Of a DNA stretch of 64,000 bases, positions 1 through 11,114 are shown one piece after another (the first letter of the stretch is position 1; the number at the start of each line of letters is the position of its first letter). The stretch comes from Pseudomonas corrugata. GTDB taxonomy: Bacteria > Pseudomonadota > Gammaproteobacteria > Pseudomonadales > Pseudomonadaceae. The notes beneath the pieces are model-generated. The model was not told where the DNA came from, did no database searches, and was given only the letters and a program-made list of their open reading frames with translations. The DNA lies in the NCBI RefSeq assembly GCF_001269905.1, contig NZ_LHVK01000003.1, positions 1,096,981-1,160,980 of the forward strand, in the 5' to 3' direction. The position numbers and the translations under genes are program-made.

Positions 1-291
1 GGCATAGTTGTGATTGACCTCCGGATACTGGCTGACGCGGGCGGCTACCTGCTGCAAGCGGTCCTCGGGCACGGCGAGGGCCGCCAGGGTGCTGGCACCG
101 GCCCGGGTGTGTTCGAACACCGGGCCGACCCGGTACACGGTGCCGGCCACTTGCAGGTGTTGCAGACAGTCAAGGACCTGGGCTTCGGTGCAACCGAGGG
201 CATAGGCCATTGCCCGATAGGGCTCGGCGCACAGCGGCAGGCCGTGCTGGAAACGATCGATCAGGCGACGGGCCAGTGAATTCGCGATCAT
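1..291 (-). CDS. nirD: Siroheme decarboxylase subunit NirD (partial)
   Basis: The first 97 codons are present; the gene runs off the left edge. It is the Lrp/AsnC-like NirD protein, which with NirL/G/H decarboxylates siroheme to didecarboxysiroheme on the way to heme d1 of NirS. The visible part has the N-terminal helix-turn-helix-like region (residues about 1-50) and the family segment PVFEHTRAGASTLAAL. The ATG at 291 follows the nirF stop after two bases, so it is co-transcribed with nirF. The order nirS-M-C-F-D matches P. aeruginosa, so nirL-G-H-J-E-N probably continue to the left (inference). Confidence 0.85.
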   Translation of the reverse strand, partial: MIANSLARRLIDRFQHGLPLCAEPYRAMAYALGCTEAQVLDCLQHLQVAGTVYRVGPVFEHTRAGASTLAALAVPEDRLQQVAARVSQYPEVNHNYA

Positions 292-293
292 GC

Positions 294-1472
294 TCAGTAC
301 CCCGGTTTGTGCGCGCGGCTGCTGAAGAAAATGCCACTGGGGCTGAGGGCGGGCAGGGTGTCCAGGCGTTCGAGCCGGTAGGAATCCCAGACCTGGACCT
401 CGTTGCCATCCCGAACCGATAGCCACACCTGGTCGCCCCGAGCGGTGAACTCCATGTGCAGCACCGCAGGCCCTGGCCGCAGATCAGCCACGATGGCGTG
501 GGTCTGGGTGTCGATGACCTGGACCCGGTCGTTGTCCGGATAAGCGAAGTTGACCCACAGCTGCCGCCCGTCCGGGCGCGCCGTGACAAACACCGGCTGG
601 CCAGCCACGGCGATAGCGTCGGTCTGCCGCCAGTCGCGAGCATCCATCACCAGCACCTGGTGATGGCCGACGGCGGGCACGAAGGCCTGTCGATCGGCCA
701 TGGCCCAGCCTTCCAGATGGGGCATCTTGTACACCGGGAGCCGGGCCTGGCCGCGTCCGTAATGTCCCAGTACGCGCTTCACACCGCGTTCCGGATGCCA
801 AAGGTCGAGCTGTGCCATACCGTCCTCACCGAACAGGCCCGCCATGTAATAGCGGCCCTCGGGGGTAATCAACGCGTCATAGGGTTGTTGGCCGATGGTG
901 GTGAAACGCTCGATGCGTGGTACCGGGCCCTGGCTGAAGTCGGCGGTCCAGATTTCGCCGGTATCGAACAGGCTGAACACGAAGCGCTGTCCCGGTGCAT
1001 CCACCAGGCCGACCACCCGGGAGCGCTTGTCGCCGTCCGGCAACGCTGTGGCCGGAATGTCGGCGACCTGTTCCAGGGTCCGGGCATCGAACACCTTGAC
1101 GCCGCCGGGTTCGTAGTTGGAGACGGCGATCAGCTTGCCGTCCTGGCTGATCGCACCGCCAATGCTGTTGCCACCCTGGAGGATGCGCCGCTCGATCCGC
1201 TTGGTCAGCAGATCGACCTTGCTCAAGCCGCCATCACGGCCGAACACATAGGCATAACGCTGGTCGCGGGAGAACACCATTGACGCGTGGGAGAGGTCGC
1301 CCAGCCCCTCGACGCGACCGAGGACGGTGTGGTTGTCGCTTTCGATGATCTGCACACTGCCGCTGGCGCGCTCCACCACCACGCCGAGGTCGCCGGTGCC
1401 GCGCAGTGGTGTCTGTGCGCAGGCCGACAGCAACAGTACGGCGGCTGTATATGACAGGAGGGAACGGATCAT
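294..1472 (-). CDS. nirF: Heme d1 biosynthesis lipoprotein NirF
   Basis: A 392-residue protein needed for a late step of heme d1 synthesis and its delivery to NirS. The N-terminus is a lipoprotein signal: a hydrophobic stretch ending in LLLSAC, with Cys18 as the likely lipidated residue. It is therefore a periplasmic lipoprotein, as known for P. aeruginosa NirF. The rest is a beta-propeller resembling the d1-binding domain of NirS, with repeated blade segments such as GKLIAVSNYEPGGVKVFDAR. Its ATG overlaps the end of nirC by four bases and its stop lies two bases before nirD, indicating translational coupling. Confidence 0.93.
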   Translation of the reverse strand: MIRSLLSYTAAVLLLSACAQTPLRGTGDLGVVVERASGSVQIIESDNHTVLGRVEGLGDLSHASMVFSRDQRYAYVFGRDGGLSKVDLLTKRIERRILQGGNSIGGAISQDGKLIAVSNYEPGGVKVFDARTLEQVADIPATALPDGDKRSRVVGLVDAPGQRFVFSLFDTGEIWTADFSQGPVPRIERFTTIGQQPYDALITPEGRYYMAGLFGEDGMAQLDLWHPERGVKRVLGHYGRGQARLPVYKMPHLEGWAMADRQAFVPAVGHHQVLVMDARDWRQTDAIAVAGQPVFVTARPDGRQLWVNFAYPDNDRVQVIDTQTHAIVADLRPGPAVLHMEFTARGDQVWLSVRDGNEVQVWDSYRLERLDTLPALSPSGIFFSSRAHKPGY

Positions 1473-1798
1473 GGGGCGGTTTTTCCTTGCAGGAGCCGGT
1501 CCACCAACCAGCGAATGTCGTCAGGCCCGAGCAGCGGCGCCCAGCCGGGCATGGCACTGCCGGGTCGTCCTTGGGTGACGGTGGCGATGAGGTTGTCGCG
1601 GGGTTTTCCGGCCAGGGCGGCCCGGGTCAGGGGTGGGCCGAGGCCGCCGGTCAGGTACAGGCCATGACAGGCGCCGCAGTCCTGGTCCAGAAGGTGTTGC
1701 AATTGGGCTTGGCGCTGGGGGGCGGGGGCAGCCAGCGCACAGGCAGAAAAGGTCAGGAGCAGGGCCGTCATACAGGTTGCAGCGCGATGTCGTTCCAT
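1469..1798 (-). CDS. nirC: Periplasmic c-type cytochrome NirC
   Basis: A 109-residue monoheme cytochrome c that supports NirS maturation, proposed in P. aeruginosa to pass electrons during heme d1 formation. It has a signal peptide ending near ACALA, one CxxCH heme site (CGACH, about residues 41-45) and a likely axial Met in SAMPGW. An AGGAGG ribosome site sits just before the ATG at 1798. It lies between nirM and nirF, but the 262-base gap to nirM holds a very large perfect hairpin that may separate its expression from nirSM. Confidence 0.92.
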   Translation of the reverse strand: MERHRAATCMTALLLTFSACALAAPAPQRQAQLQHLLDQDCGACHGLYLTGGLGPPLTRAALAGKPRDNLIATVTQGRPGSAMPGWAPLLGPDDIRWLVDRLLQGKTAP

Positions 1799-1880
1799 GA
1801 CGTCCTCCTGGATTGAAAGGGTGCGAGCAACAACGATTATCTGTGGCTAGGGGATTTATCTGTGGCTAAGGGATTGATTT

Positions 1881-2012
1881 GTGGCGAGGGGATTTATCCC
1901 CGCTGGGCTGCGAAGCAGCCCCACCAAAAAGCGGCACTCATCAGCCTGACACACTGCGATATCAGGTTTTGGGGCTGCTTCGCAGCCCAGCGGGGATAAA
2001 TCCCCTCGCCAC
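1881..2012. repeat. Perfect 42-bp inverted repeat between nirC and nirM
   Basis: The left arm (1881-1922) and right arm (1971-2012) are exact reverse complements over 42 bp, separated by a 48-bp loop. The arms begin GTGGCGAGGGGATTTATCCC and continue with a GGGCTGCGAAGCAGCCC inner palindrome. The same outer motif recurs degenerately at 8055-8088, 21146-21173 and 45375-45482, so this is a dispersed palindromic family. In nir mRNA it would fold into a very stable stem between nirM and nirC. Confidence 0.9.
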
Positions 2013-2060
2013 AGGTCCACTTGTCACAGATCCACTTGCTACAAAGTGTCTCTCGCAGGG

Positions 2061-2372
2061 TTATTTAAGGCTCAACACCCACGCCGCGAGGATCTTGGCT
2101 TCCTCTTCGGTCACCGGGTTGGCCGGCATCGGCATCGGTCCCCAGTTGCCTTGCGTACCTTCCTTGATGTGCTTGGCGAGCATTTCCTGTGCCCCGGGGA
2201 CGTTGGCATTTTTCGCCGCGACGTCCTTGAAGGCCGGGCCTACCACCTTGGTGTCGATGGAGTGACAGGCCGAGCAGGGTTTGCTCTTGAACAGTGTCGG
2301 GCCGTCTTCGGCCAGCGCCGGTTGCATGCTGGAGACGGCGGTCAGTGCCAGCGCGATCAGAATAGGTCTCAT
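2061..2372 (-). CDS. nirM: Cytochrome c-551 (NirM), electron donor to NirS
   Basis: A 103-residue class I cytochrome c with a cleavable signal peptide (to about Ala21, ...MQPALA). It has one CxxCH site (CSACH, residues about 33-37), a cytochrome c551 fold, and a Met ligand in the segment [11 protein letters not shown]. It carries electrons from the bc1 complex to nitrite reductase in the periplasm. A GAGGAA ribosome site precedes the ATG at 2372, and the gene lies 24 bases downstream of nirS, so both share one message. Length and motifs agree with P. aeruginosa cytochrome c551. Confidence 0.95.
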   Translation of the reverse strand: MRPILIALALTAVSSMQPALAEDGPTLFKSKPCSACHSIDTKVVGPAFKDVAAKNANVPGAQEMLAKHIKEGTQGNWGPMPMPANPVTEEEAKILAAWVLSLK

Positions 2373-2396
2373 GGTTTTTCCTCTTATTGATGGAGC

Positions 2397-4163
<1,767 letters not shown>

Positions 4164-4178
4164 TCAGTGATTACTCGC

Positions 4179-4192
4179 TTGACGTCGATCAA
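4179..4192. promoter_or_regulatory. FNR/ANR/DNR box between nirS and nirQ
   Basis: The sequence TTGACGTCGATCAA matches the TTGAT-N4-ATCAA consensus at 9 of 10 fixed positions. It is the only such box in the 198-base nirS-nirQ divergent region, at roughly 100 bases from each start codon. It therefore probably activates both units under low oxygen and NO, as known in P. aeruginosa. Confidence 0.8.
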
Positions 4193-4274
4193 GTTTGCCC
4201 GCCGAGCGCCTTGCCAGGTTGTCGCAGGGCCCCGTAGCGTGGCCGGCAATTGCATTGTTCGAGCAGGTCACGCC

Positions 4275-5078
4275 ATGAACCCAAGCCATGTCTCCGCACA
4301 TCTGGACGAGCCCTTCTATCAACCCCAGGACAACGAGCCGGCGCTGTTCGAGCAGGCCTGGCGTCACGGCATGCCGGTGCTGATCAAAGGCCCGACGGGC
4401 TGCGGCAAGACCCGTTTCGTCCAGCACATGGCGCACCGCCTGAAGCTGCCGCTCTACACCGTGGCGTGCCACGATGACCTGAGCGCCGCCGACCTGGTGG
4501 GCCGCCACCTGATCGGCGCGCAGGGCACCTGGTGGCAGGATGGGCCATTGACCCGGGCGGTGCGCGAGGGCGGCATCTGCTATCTGGACGAAGTGGTCGA
4601 GGCGCGCCAGGACACGGCGGTCGTGCTGCACCCACTGGCCGACGATCGCCGGCAGTTGTATCTGGAACGCACCGGCGAGGTGCTCCAGGCACCGCCATCC
4701 TTCATGCTGGTGGTGTCTTACAACCCCGGTTACCAGAATCTGCTCAAGGGCATGAAGCCCAGCACTCGCCAGCGTTTCGTGGCGATGCGTTTCGGTTATC
4801 CGGCCGTGGCCGATGAAGAGCGTATCGTTGCCCGTGAGGCGGGCGTGAACCTGGACCTGGCCGCCCAGGTGGTGCGCCTGGGCCAGGCTCTGCGCCGGCT
4901 CGATCAGCATGACCTGGAGGAAGTCGCCTCGACTCGGCTGCTTATTTTCGCGGCGCGCATGATCGGCTCCGGCGTGGATCCGCGCCAGGCGTGCCTGGCG
5001 TGTCTGGCCGAGCCGTTGAGCGACGATCCGCAAACCGTCGCCGCATTGATGGATGTGGTCGATGTCCACTTCGGCTGA
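4275..5078 (+). CDS. nirQ: MoxR-type AAA+ ATPase NirQ (NorQ)
   Basis: A 267-residue cytoplasmic AAA+ ATPase of the NirQ/NorQ/CbbQ branch of MoxR proteins. With NorD it activates the NO reductase by helping insert the non-heme iron. Walker A is GPTGCGKT (about residues 39-46), Walker B is CYLDEVVEA, and the VVSYNPGYQ sensor segment follows. The start is set at 4275 because this ATG gives the family length and N-terminus (DEPFYQPQDNE). It overlaps nirO at its 3' end and diverges from nirS, as in P. aeruginosa. Confidence 0.93.
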   Translation: MNPSHVSAHLDEPFYQPQDNEPALFEQAWRHGMPVLIKGPTGCGKTRFVQHMAHRLKLPLYTVACHDDLSAADLVGRHLIGAQGTWWQDGPLTRAVREGGICYLDEVVEARQDTAVVLHPLADDRRQLYLERTGEVLQAPPSFMLVVSYNPGYQNLLKGMKPSTRQRFVAMRFGYPAVADEERIVAREAGVNLDLAAQVVRLGQALRRLDQHDLEEVASTRLLIFAARMIGSGVDPRQACLACLAEPLSDDPQTVAALMDVVDVHFG

Positions 5079-5646
5079 AACCACAGTCATGCCCCGGCGT
5101 TTGCCGGGGGATCTGGCAATGTGGTTTTTCATCCTCGCCGAGCTCTCGGTGTTCGCGCTGCTGATGCTGGCCTTCATCGTCGCCCAGGCGTTGTATCCGC
5201 AAATCTTCAGCGAAGGCCGGCAGTTGCTGGAGCGCTCCACGGGGCTGGCGATGACTCTAAGCCTGCTGACCGCCGGGCTGTTCGCCGCGCTGGCCCTGGA
5301 GCAGGTCAAGCTGGATCAACCGCGCCGGGGTGCGTTGTTCTTGTGTGTGGCGTTGCTGTTTGCGTCGAGCTATGTGGGCATCAAGCTCACCGAATATGCC
5401 CATCTCTCGGCAAGCGGCCTGGGTCTGGAGCACAACACCTTCTTCACTCTGTACTGGATTCTTACCGCGTTCCATTTCCTGCACGTGCTGCTCGGCATGG
5501 TGATCCTCGGCTGGCTGGCCGATGGCTGTCGGCGACGGCGCTATGGATCCCGGCAGTACAGTGGCCTTGAGTCCGGCGTGTTGTATTGGCACATGGTGGA
5601 CCTGGTGTGGGTGCTGCTGTTTCCACTGGTCTACATCCTGGATTGA
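5062..5646 (+). CDS. nirO: Cytochrome c oxidase subunit III-like protein NirO (NorE-type)
   Basis: A 194-residue inner-membrane protein of the heme-copper oxidase subunit III family, with about five membrane segments. The family pattern is visible: GDLAMWFFILAELSVF near the N-terminus, then ITE/KLTEYAH, NTFFTLYWILTAFHFLHVL and WHMVDLVWVLLFPLVYIL at the C-terminus. It is thought to support NO reductase assembly or activity rather than an oxidase. The ATG at 5062 overlaps the end of nirQ; an alternative in-frame ATG lies at 5089. It is followed closely by nirP. Confidence 0.88.
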   Translation: MSTSAETTVMPRRLPGDLAMWFFILAELSVFALLMLAFIVAQALYPQIFSEGRQLLERSTGLAMTLSLLTAGLFAALALEQVKLDQPRRGALFLCVALLFASSYVGIKLTEYAHLSASGLGLEHNTFFTLYWILTAFHFLHVLLGMVILGWLADGCRRRRYGSRQYSGLESGVLYWHMVDLVWVLLFPLVYILD

Positions 5647-5658
5647 GCTGAGGCGCTC

Positions 5659-5916
5659 GTGTCGAATTCCCTTGTTCTGATTCTTTGCTGGATGGCACTG
5701 GCCGTGCTGAGCGGCGGCACCGTTGCCCTGGGCCAGGTCACCGGTTCCGCTGTCGTATCCGTCGCCCTGCTCAGCGTGGCGGTCACCAAGGCCTGGCTGA
5801 TCGCCGACGGCTTCATGGAGCTGCGCCATGCGCCGCGATTGTGGCGGCGGCTGGTGTTGAGTTGGGCGGTGGTGTTGGCAACCGTTATAGGGATCGTCAT
5901 CTCTTTCACGAGCTGA
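5659..5916 (+). CDS. nirP: Small membrane protein NirP (NorF / COX IV-like)
   Basis: An 85-residue hydrophobic protein with three predicted membrane segments, resembling cytochrome oxidase subunit IV and NorF. It contains the family stretch VAVTKAWLIADGFMELRHAP. It starts with GTG at 5659, 12 bases after nirO, preceded by a GAGG ribosome site. It is co-encoded with nirO in denitrifying pseudomonads and probably stabilises the NO reductase complex (inference from family). A palindromic repeat separates it from norC. Confidence 0.85.
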   Translation: MSNSLVLILCWMALAVLSGGTVALGQVTGSAVVSVALLSVAVTKAWLIADGFMELRHAPRLWRRLVLSWAVVLATVIGIVISFTS

Positions 5917-6028
5917 TCGTTCCCACGCTCTGCGTGGGAATGCATCCCGTGACGCTCTGCGTCACCTTCCAAAAGCGGAACGCGGAGCGTCCCTGACGGC
6001 GTTCCCACGCAGGAGCGTGGGAACGATC
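5915..6028. repeat. Dispersed imperfect palindrome between nirP and norC
   Basis: The ends are inverted copies: GATCGTTCCCACGC at the left and GCGTGGGAACGATC at the right. Internal hairpins include CACGCTCTGCGTG and GACGCTCTGCGTC. This is a palindromic intergenic element typical of fluorescent pseudomonads. It may act as a terminator-like structure after nirP. Confidence 0.8.
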
Positions 6029-6081
6029 AAAACGATTAAGCTCATCTACCCGGAACAACCCACTAAAACCATCGGAGATTC

Positions 6082-6095
6082 TTGATCGCCATCAA
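6082..6095 (+). promoter_or_regulatory. Consensus FNR/DNR box and -10 for norCBD
   Basis: TTGATCGCCATCAA is an exact TTGAT-N4-ATCAA site. A TAGAAT -10 hexamer at 6119-6124 is at the spacing of a class II promoter centred at -41.5. The norC ATG follows at 6153. Confidence 0.88.
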
Positions 6096-6152
6096 GCGGT
6101 TCCAGACCCCTCGCTTCCTAGAATGGACACGCCAAGCAATGAGGAAGTGACC

Positions 6153-6593
6153 ATGTCAGATACCTTCACCAAAGGCATGGCCAGGAATATTTACTTCGGG
6201 GGAAGCGTGTTCTTTTTCCTGATATTCCTGGCTCTGACCTACCACACGGAACAGACCTTTCCGGAGCGCAGCAACCAGGCGCAACTGACCGAATCGGTGA
6301 TACGCGGCAAGGGCGTCTGGGAGCGCAACAACTGCATCGGCTGCCACACGCTGCTGGGCGAGGGGGCATATTTTGCGCCGGAGCTGGGCAACGTGATCAA
6401 CCGCCGTGGCGGCGAGGAAGCCTTCAAGCCGTTCCTGCAGGCCTGGATGAAAATGCAGCCCCTGGGGGTACCCGGACGCCGGGCCATGCCGCAGTTCCAC
6501 CTGAGCGAGCAGGAGGTCGACGACATCGCCGAGTTCCTCAAGTGGAGTTCGAAGATCAATACCAATGGCTGGCCGCCAAACAAGGAGGGCTGA
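6153..6593 (+). CDS. norC: Nitric oxide reductase cytochrome c subunit NorC
   Basis: A 146-residue membrane-anchored cytochrome c that receives electrons for NO reduction to N2O. It has one N-terminal transmembrane helix (about residues 11-30, GGSVFFFLIFLALTY), then a periplasmic domain with CIGCH and the conserved segment LLGEGAYFAPELGNV. A likely Met ligand lies in RRAMPQFHLS. The start at 6153 is chosen because it follows GAGGAAGTGA and gives the known family N-terminus (MSDTFTKGMARNIYFGG); an upstream in-frame ATG at 6123 lacks both. Confidence 0.96.
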   Translation: MSDTFTKGMARNIYFGGSVFFFLIFLALTYHTEQTFPERSNQAQLTESVIRGKGVWERNNCIGCHTLLGEGAYFAPELGNVINRRGGEEAFKPFLQAWMKMQPLGVPGRRAMPQFHLSEQEVDDIAEFLKWSSKINTNGWPPNKEG

Positions 6594-8024
<1,431 letters not shown>

Positions 8025-8054
8025 GTGATCACAACAACTGAAGCCGACCCATGA

Positions 8055-8088
8055 TTTGTGGCGAGAGGATAAATCCCCTCGCCACAAA
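8055..8088. repeat. Short palindrome between norB and norD
   Basis: TTTGTGGCGAG and CTCGCCACAAA flank a 12-base centre containing GGATAAATCC. It is a minimal version of the outer motif of the 1881-2012 hairpin. It lies only 31 bases after norB and ends 13 bases before the norD start, so it may affect the norB:norD expression ratio. Confidence 0.75.
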
Positions 8089-8101
8089 GAGGAGGACAAC
8101 C

Positions 8102-9940
8102 ATGGCATTCACCCTTGAGCTGGAAGAGTGGGTCGGCAGTGTCTGGCACCGCTTCATCACCCGGCGTGCCAGTGCCGACTTTCCCGAAGCCCGGGTCGAG
8201 CTGAGTCATCGGCAACGATCCCTGCAGGTGCTGTTTCACGCCACCGGCGGCGCTCGTCACCAGGGTGTGGAGGCGGTCAGTGATCGCGACCTGCTGTTGC
8301 GCCGCAACCTGCTCCAGCAGATCGCCGGCACCTGCAAACAAATGCCCCTGGCCTGGTGCGATGCTGACCATCTGCGTCTGCCCGCGAGCCTGGCGGCGTT
8401 TCCCGATACCGGGTTGAACGAGGAGCTGTATCGCTGGCTGGCCTTGCTGGCCGCGCAATCGGGACCGATGAAACACTGGGGACGGGACAATCAGCGTTGG
8501 ACCCAAGCCGTGTTGCGGCGCTACCCGGCGCTGCGTCCACGCTATCGGCGGCTGGTGGAAGCGCACCTGTCCCTGCGTCCCGATCCGGCGTCGCTGAACC
8601 CGGACGAAGCCTTGTTGGAACGTGCCCTTTGCCAGGCCCTGCGTGACCCAGGCAGTGTCGAGCATTTTCCACGCAGCGAACGGGCGGCCTGGCCGTTGCC
8701 GTTGTGGCTGTATCCACCCCGGCACCTGGGCAATCCCCAGGCCGCCGACCTTGAGGAATCCGAGCAATACCTGGCGACCCCGCCGGGTGAGCAGCAGGGC
8801 GGACGCAAACGCGCCGAGCGGATCGACGAAACCACCCGTGACGGTGGGCTGCTGATCGTTCGCCTGGAGAATCTGTTCAGTTGGACCGAGCACGTGGATC
8901 TGGATCGCTGGTCCGATGACAGCGAGGACCTGGACGCGGCGCGGGTCGCCGAAGACCTGGACCAGTTGACCCTGTCACGTACCCGGTTGCGCAAGGGCGG
9001 CGGGTTGAAACTGCACCTGGATCTGCCGCCGGCGGATGTGGACGACGTCCCGTTGGGCGAGGGCATCCTGCTGCCGGAATGGGACTATCGAAAGCGGCAC
9101 CTGCAGGACGATTTCGTCAGCCTGCAGACCTTCATTCCCAGGGATTGCCAGCCCCAGCCCCTGCCGTCACGCCTGCGAACGCCGGCCCAGCGCTTGCGTC
9201 GCCAGTTCGAACATCTGCGCAACGACCGACAATGGTTGCACCAGCAAACCCAGGGCTCGGAGTTGGACTTGCAGGCTTGGCTGGATTTCCATGTCGAGCG
9301 CCAGCACGGCCAATGCAGCGAACGCGGCCTGTTCATCGAGCAGCGCCAGACCCGCCGCGACCTGGCCTGCCTGTTGCTGGCCGATCTGTCGATGTCCACC
9401 GACGCCCACCTCAACGACGAGCATCGGGTGATTGATGTGATTCGCGACAGCTTGCTGCTGTTCGGTGAAACCCTGTCGGTACTGGGGGACGACTTCGCGC
9501 TGTACGGGTTCTCATCGTTGCGGCGCCATCACGTGCGGATGCATGAACTCAAGGCATTCAACCAGCGCTATGACGACCACACCCGTGGTCGTATCCAGGA
9601 ACTCAAACCGGGCTATTACACGCGCATGGGGGCGGCGATCCGTCAAGCCACGCAACGGCTGGCGGGCTGCAAGCGGCGGCGCAAGCTGCTGTTGCTGCTC
9701 AGCGATGGCAAGCCCAACGACCTGGACCTCTACGAAGGACGCTACGGTGTGGAAGACACCCGCCAGGCCGTGCTGGAAGCGAGGCGCCAGGGATTGACGC
9801 CGTTTTGCATCACCATCGATCGCGAAGCGGGGGATTATCTGCCGTACATGTTCGGTGCCAACGGCTACACCTTGATCCGCCAGCCCGAACAACTGCCGCT
9901 GCGTCTGCCGCAGTTGTACCGACAACTGACCCAGGATTAG
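8102..9940 (+). CDS. norD: Nitric oxide reductase activation protein NorD
   Basis: A 612-residue cytoplasmic protein with a C-terminal von Willebrand A domain. It pairs with NirQ/NorQ to mature NO reductase. The MIDAS motif DLSMSTDA (DxSxS) is at about residues 427-434, followed by LLLLLSDGKPNDLDLYEG. The start at 8102 follows an AGAGGAGGAC ribosome site and gives the known N-terminus (MAFTLELEEWVG). It is the last gene of the norCBD unit and converges with dnrP, ending 12 bases from it. Confidence 0.93.
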   Translation: MAFTLELEEWVGSVWHRFITRRASADFPEARVELSHRQRSLQVLFHATGGARHQGVEAVSDRDLLLRRNLLQQIAGTCKQMPLAWCDADHLRLPASLAAFPDTGLNEELYRWLALLAAQSGPMKHWGRDNQRWTQAVLRRYPALRPRYRRLVEAHLSLRPDPASLNPDEALLERALCQALRDPGSVEHFPRSERAAWPLPLWLYPPRHLGNPQAADLEESEQYLATPPGEQQGGRKRAERIDETTRDGGLLIVRLENLFSWTEHVDLDRWSDDSEDLDAARVAEDLDQLTLSRTRLRKGGGLKLHLDLPPADVDDVPLGEGILLPEWDYRKRHLQDDFVSLQTFIPRDCQPQPLPSRLRTPAQRLRRQFEHLRNDRQWLHQQTQGSELDLQAWLDFHVERQHGQCSERGLFIEQRQTRRDLACLLLADLSMSTDAHLNDEHRVIDVIRDSLLLFGETLSVLGDDFALYGFSSLRRHHVRMHELKAFNQRYDDHTRGRIQELKPGYYTRMGAAIRQATQRLAGCKRRRKLLLLLSDGKPNDLDLYEGRYGVEDTRQAVLEARRQGLTPFCITIDREAGDYLPYMFGANGYTLIRQPEQLPLRLPQLYRQLTQD

Positions 9941-9951
9941 AACTTCAATCT

Positions 9952-10152
9952 TCAGAGCATGTCGCGGGGCAACCAGAAGAACATGACGATGCAGAAGATC
10001 GTCAGGCCGACACAAAACCAGGTGAAACGTCGCAACCGACGCTCCGCGGCCAGTGCAGTGCTGTCCGGCAGGGGCATGCCGCACTGGCGACATTCGGGTT
10101 CATTCGCCGGGCTGGCCTGTTGGCAATACAGGCAAGTGGCCTGGGCGCTCAT
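9952..10152 (-). CDS. dnrP: Small zinc-ribbon membrane protein (DnrP-like)
   Basis: A 66-residue protein. Residues 8-24 hold a CxxC...CxxC zinc-ribbon (CLYCQQ...ECRQCG), and residues 44-61 form one membrane helix (WFCVGLTIFCIVMFFWL). Its start overlaps the end of dnr by four bases, so it is translated with that regulator. A gene of this kind follows dnr in other denitrifying pseudomonads under the name DnrP. Its role is unknown; a part in NO or redox signalling at the membrane is only a guess. Confidence 0.75.
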   Translation of the reverse strand: MSAQATCLYCQQASPANEPECRQCGMPLPDSTALAAERRLRRFTWFCVGLTIFCIVMFFWLPRDML

Positions 10153-10832
10153 TCGAACTGTTCCAGGCGCAGACGGTCGAGAATGGCGATCTGGCGGCCA
10201 TCCTGGGTGATGATTTTTTCATCGATCAAGCGCCGGATAATCCGCGAGAAGGTTTCCGGCTGGATGGACAGGTGCCCGGCAATCAGCTGCTTGGCCATCG
10301 GCAGCTCGAACTGGCTGTCCACGGTCTGCAGGCGAACCAATTGCGTCAACAGGTAGCGCACCACGCGGTGGGTGGCGTTTTTCAGCGACAAGGTTTCGAT
10401 CTCGTTGACCCGCTGGTGCAGGCGCACGCAGAGCTTGCCGAGCAAAGCAAAGGTCAGTCGGCTATTGCTTTGCAAAAGCCGCATGTAGGTGGCATTGGAG
10501 AGGCGATACAACTGGGTCGGGCCGACAGCATCGGCGGACGCGACGTAGTTGGGGGTGTCCATCAGCATCATGGCTTCGGCGAACGTCTGGCGCTCGCCAA
10601 TCACCTCGAACACTTTCTCCTGGCCGTCCGGGGTCAGTCGATAGATTTTCACTGCTCCGGCAATCACGAAGTAAAACGCCTGTGCCGGTTCACCCTGGCG
10701 AAACAGCGGGTCGCCCTTGTCGATATTCAGCAGTTGGCTGGAACTCATCAGTTCGTTGAGCTGTTCGTCGTTGAGTGGTTCGAACAGATGATGACTGCGC
10801 AGAATCTGGTGATGGACGCGGTGGAGCACCAT
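10149..10832 (-). CDS. dnr: Denitrification regulator Dnr (Crp/Fnr family)
   Basis: A 227-residue Crp/Fnr regulator that activates nir, nor and nos genes in response to NO, in P. aeruginosa through a bound heme. It has an N-terminal cyclic-nucleotide-like domain (FRQGEPAQAFYFVIAGAVK), a dimer helix (IETLSLKNATHRVVRYLL) and a C-terminal HTH with recognition segment LSIQPETFSRIIRRL. No FNR-type cysteine cluster is present, which separates it from ANR. Start ATG at 10832 with AAGGATCC upstream. Its own promoter carries an FNR box at 11042-11055. Confidence 0.94.
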   Translation of the reverse strand: MVLHRVHHQILRSHHLFEPLNDEQLNELMSSSQLLNIDKGDPLFRQGEPAQAFYFVIAGAVKIYRLTPDGQEKVFEVIGERQTFAEAMMLMDTPNYVASADAVGPTQLYRLSNATYMRLLQSNSRLTFALLGKLCVRLHQRVNEIETLSLKNATHRVVRYLLTQLVRLQTVDSQFELPMAKQLIAGHLSIQPETFSRIIRRLIDEKIITQDGRQIAILDRLRLEQFE

Positions 10833-10870
10833 GGCGTGGATCCTTGTGGTAACGGGAAAATTGATGGAGA

Positions 10871-10960
10871 TCAGACGAGGTTCAGGGACAGGCCGCTGGC
10901 CAGCGCCACGACGCAGGAGAGCAGGAAGAACCAGGTGAGCGGCAGGACGACATGTTTCAT
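10871..10960 (-). CDS. Putative 29-residue membrane peptide upstream of dnr
   Basis: A short open frame with a strongly hydrophobic product (core segment LTWFFLLSCVVALASGLSL), consistent with one transmembrane helix or an uncleaved leader. It starts at 10960 after a GAGAAC stretch and ends 38 bases before dnr. An FNR-type box lies 82 bases upstream, so it would be the first gene of the dnr transcript. Coding status is not proven; hydrophobicity, position and the lack of another explanation for this leader support it. It is too short for most gene callers. Confidence 0.5.
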   Translation of the reverse strand: MKHVVLPLTWFFLLSCVVALASGLSLNLV

Positions 10961-11041
10961 GGACGTTCTCGGCAAAGGGTTATGCCGTGCCTGAGCAAGA
11001 GCCGGGCCATGCTTGCGGCCCTTGTGCTTCGGCGGTTTTCA

Positions 11042-11055
11042 TTGACCAGGGTCAA
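11042..11055 (-). promoter_or_regulatory. FNR/ANR box upstream of dnr
   Basis: TTGACCAGGGTCAA is a fully symmetric FNR-type site (TTGAC-N4-GTCAA). It lies 82 bases before the 29-codon frame and about 210 bases before dnr. ANR activation of dnr is established in P. aeruginosa, so ANR is the likely activator here. Confidence 0.75.
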
Positions 11056-11114
11056 AACTACCTCGGCTTTACCGGGTAAAAATAACCACGAAACGGTCAT
11101 AAATACCCTGGCGT

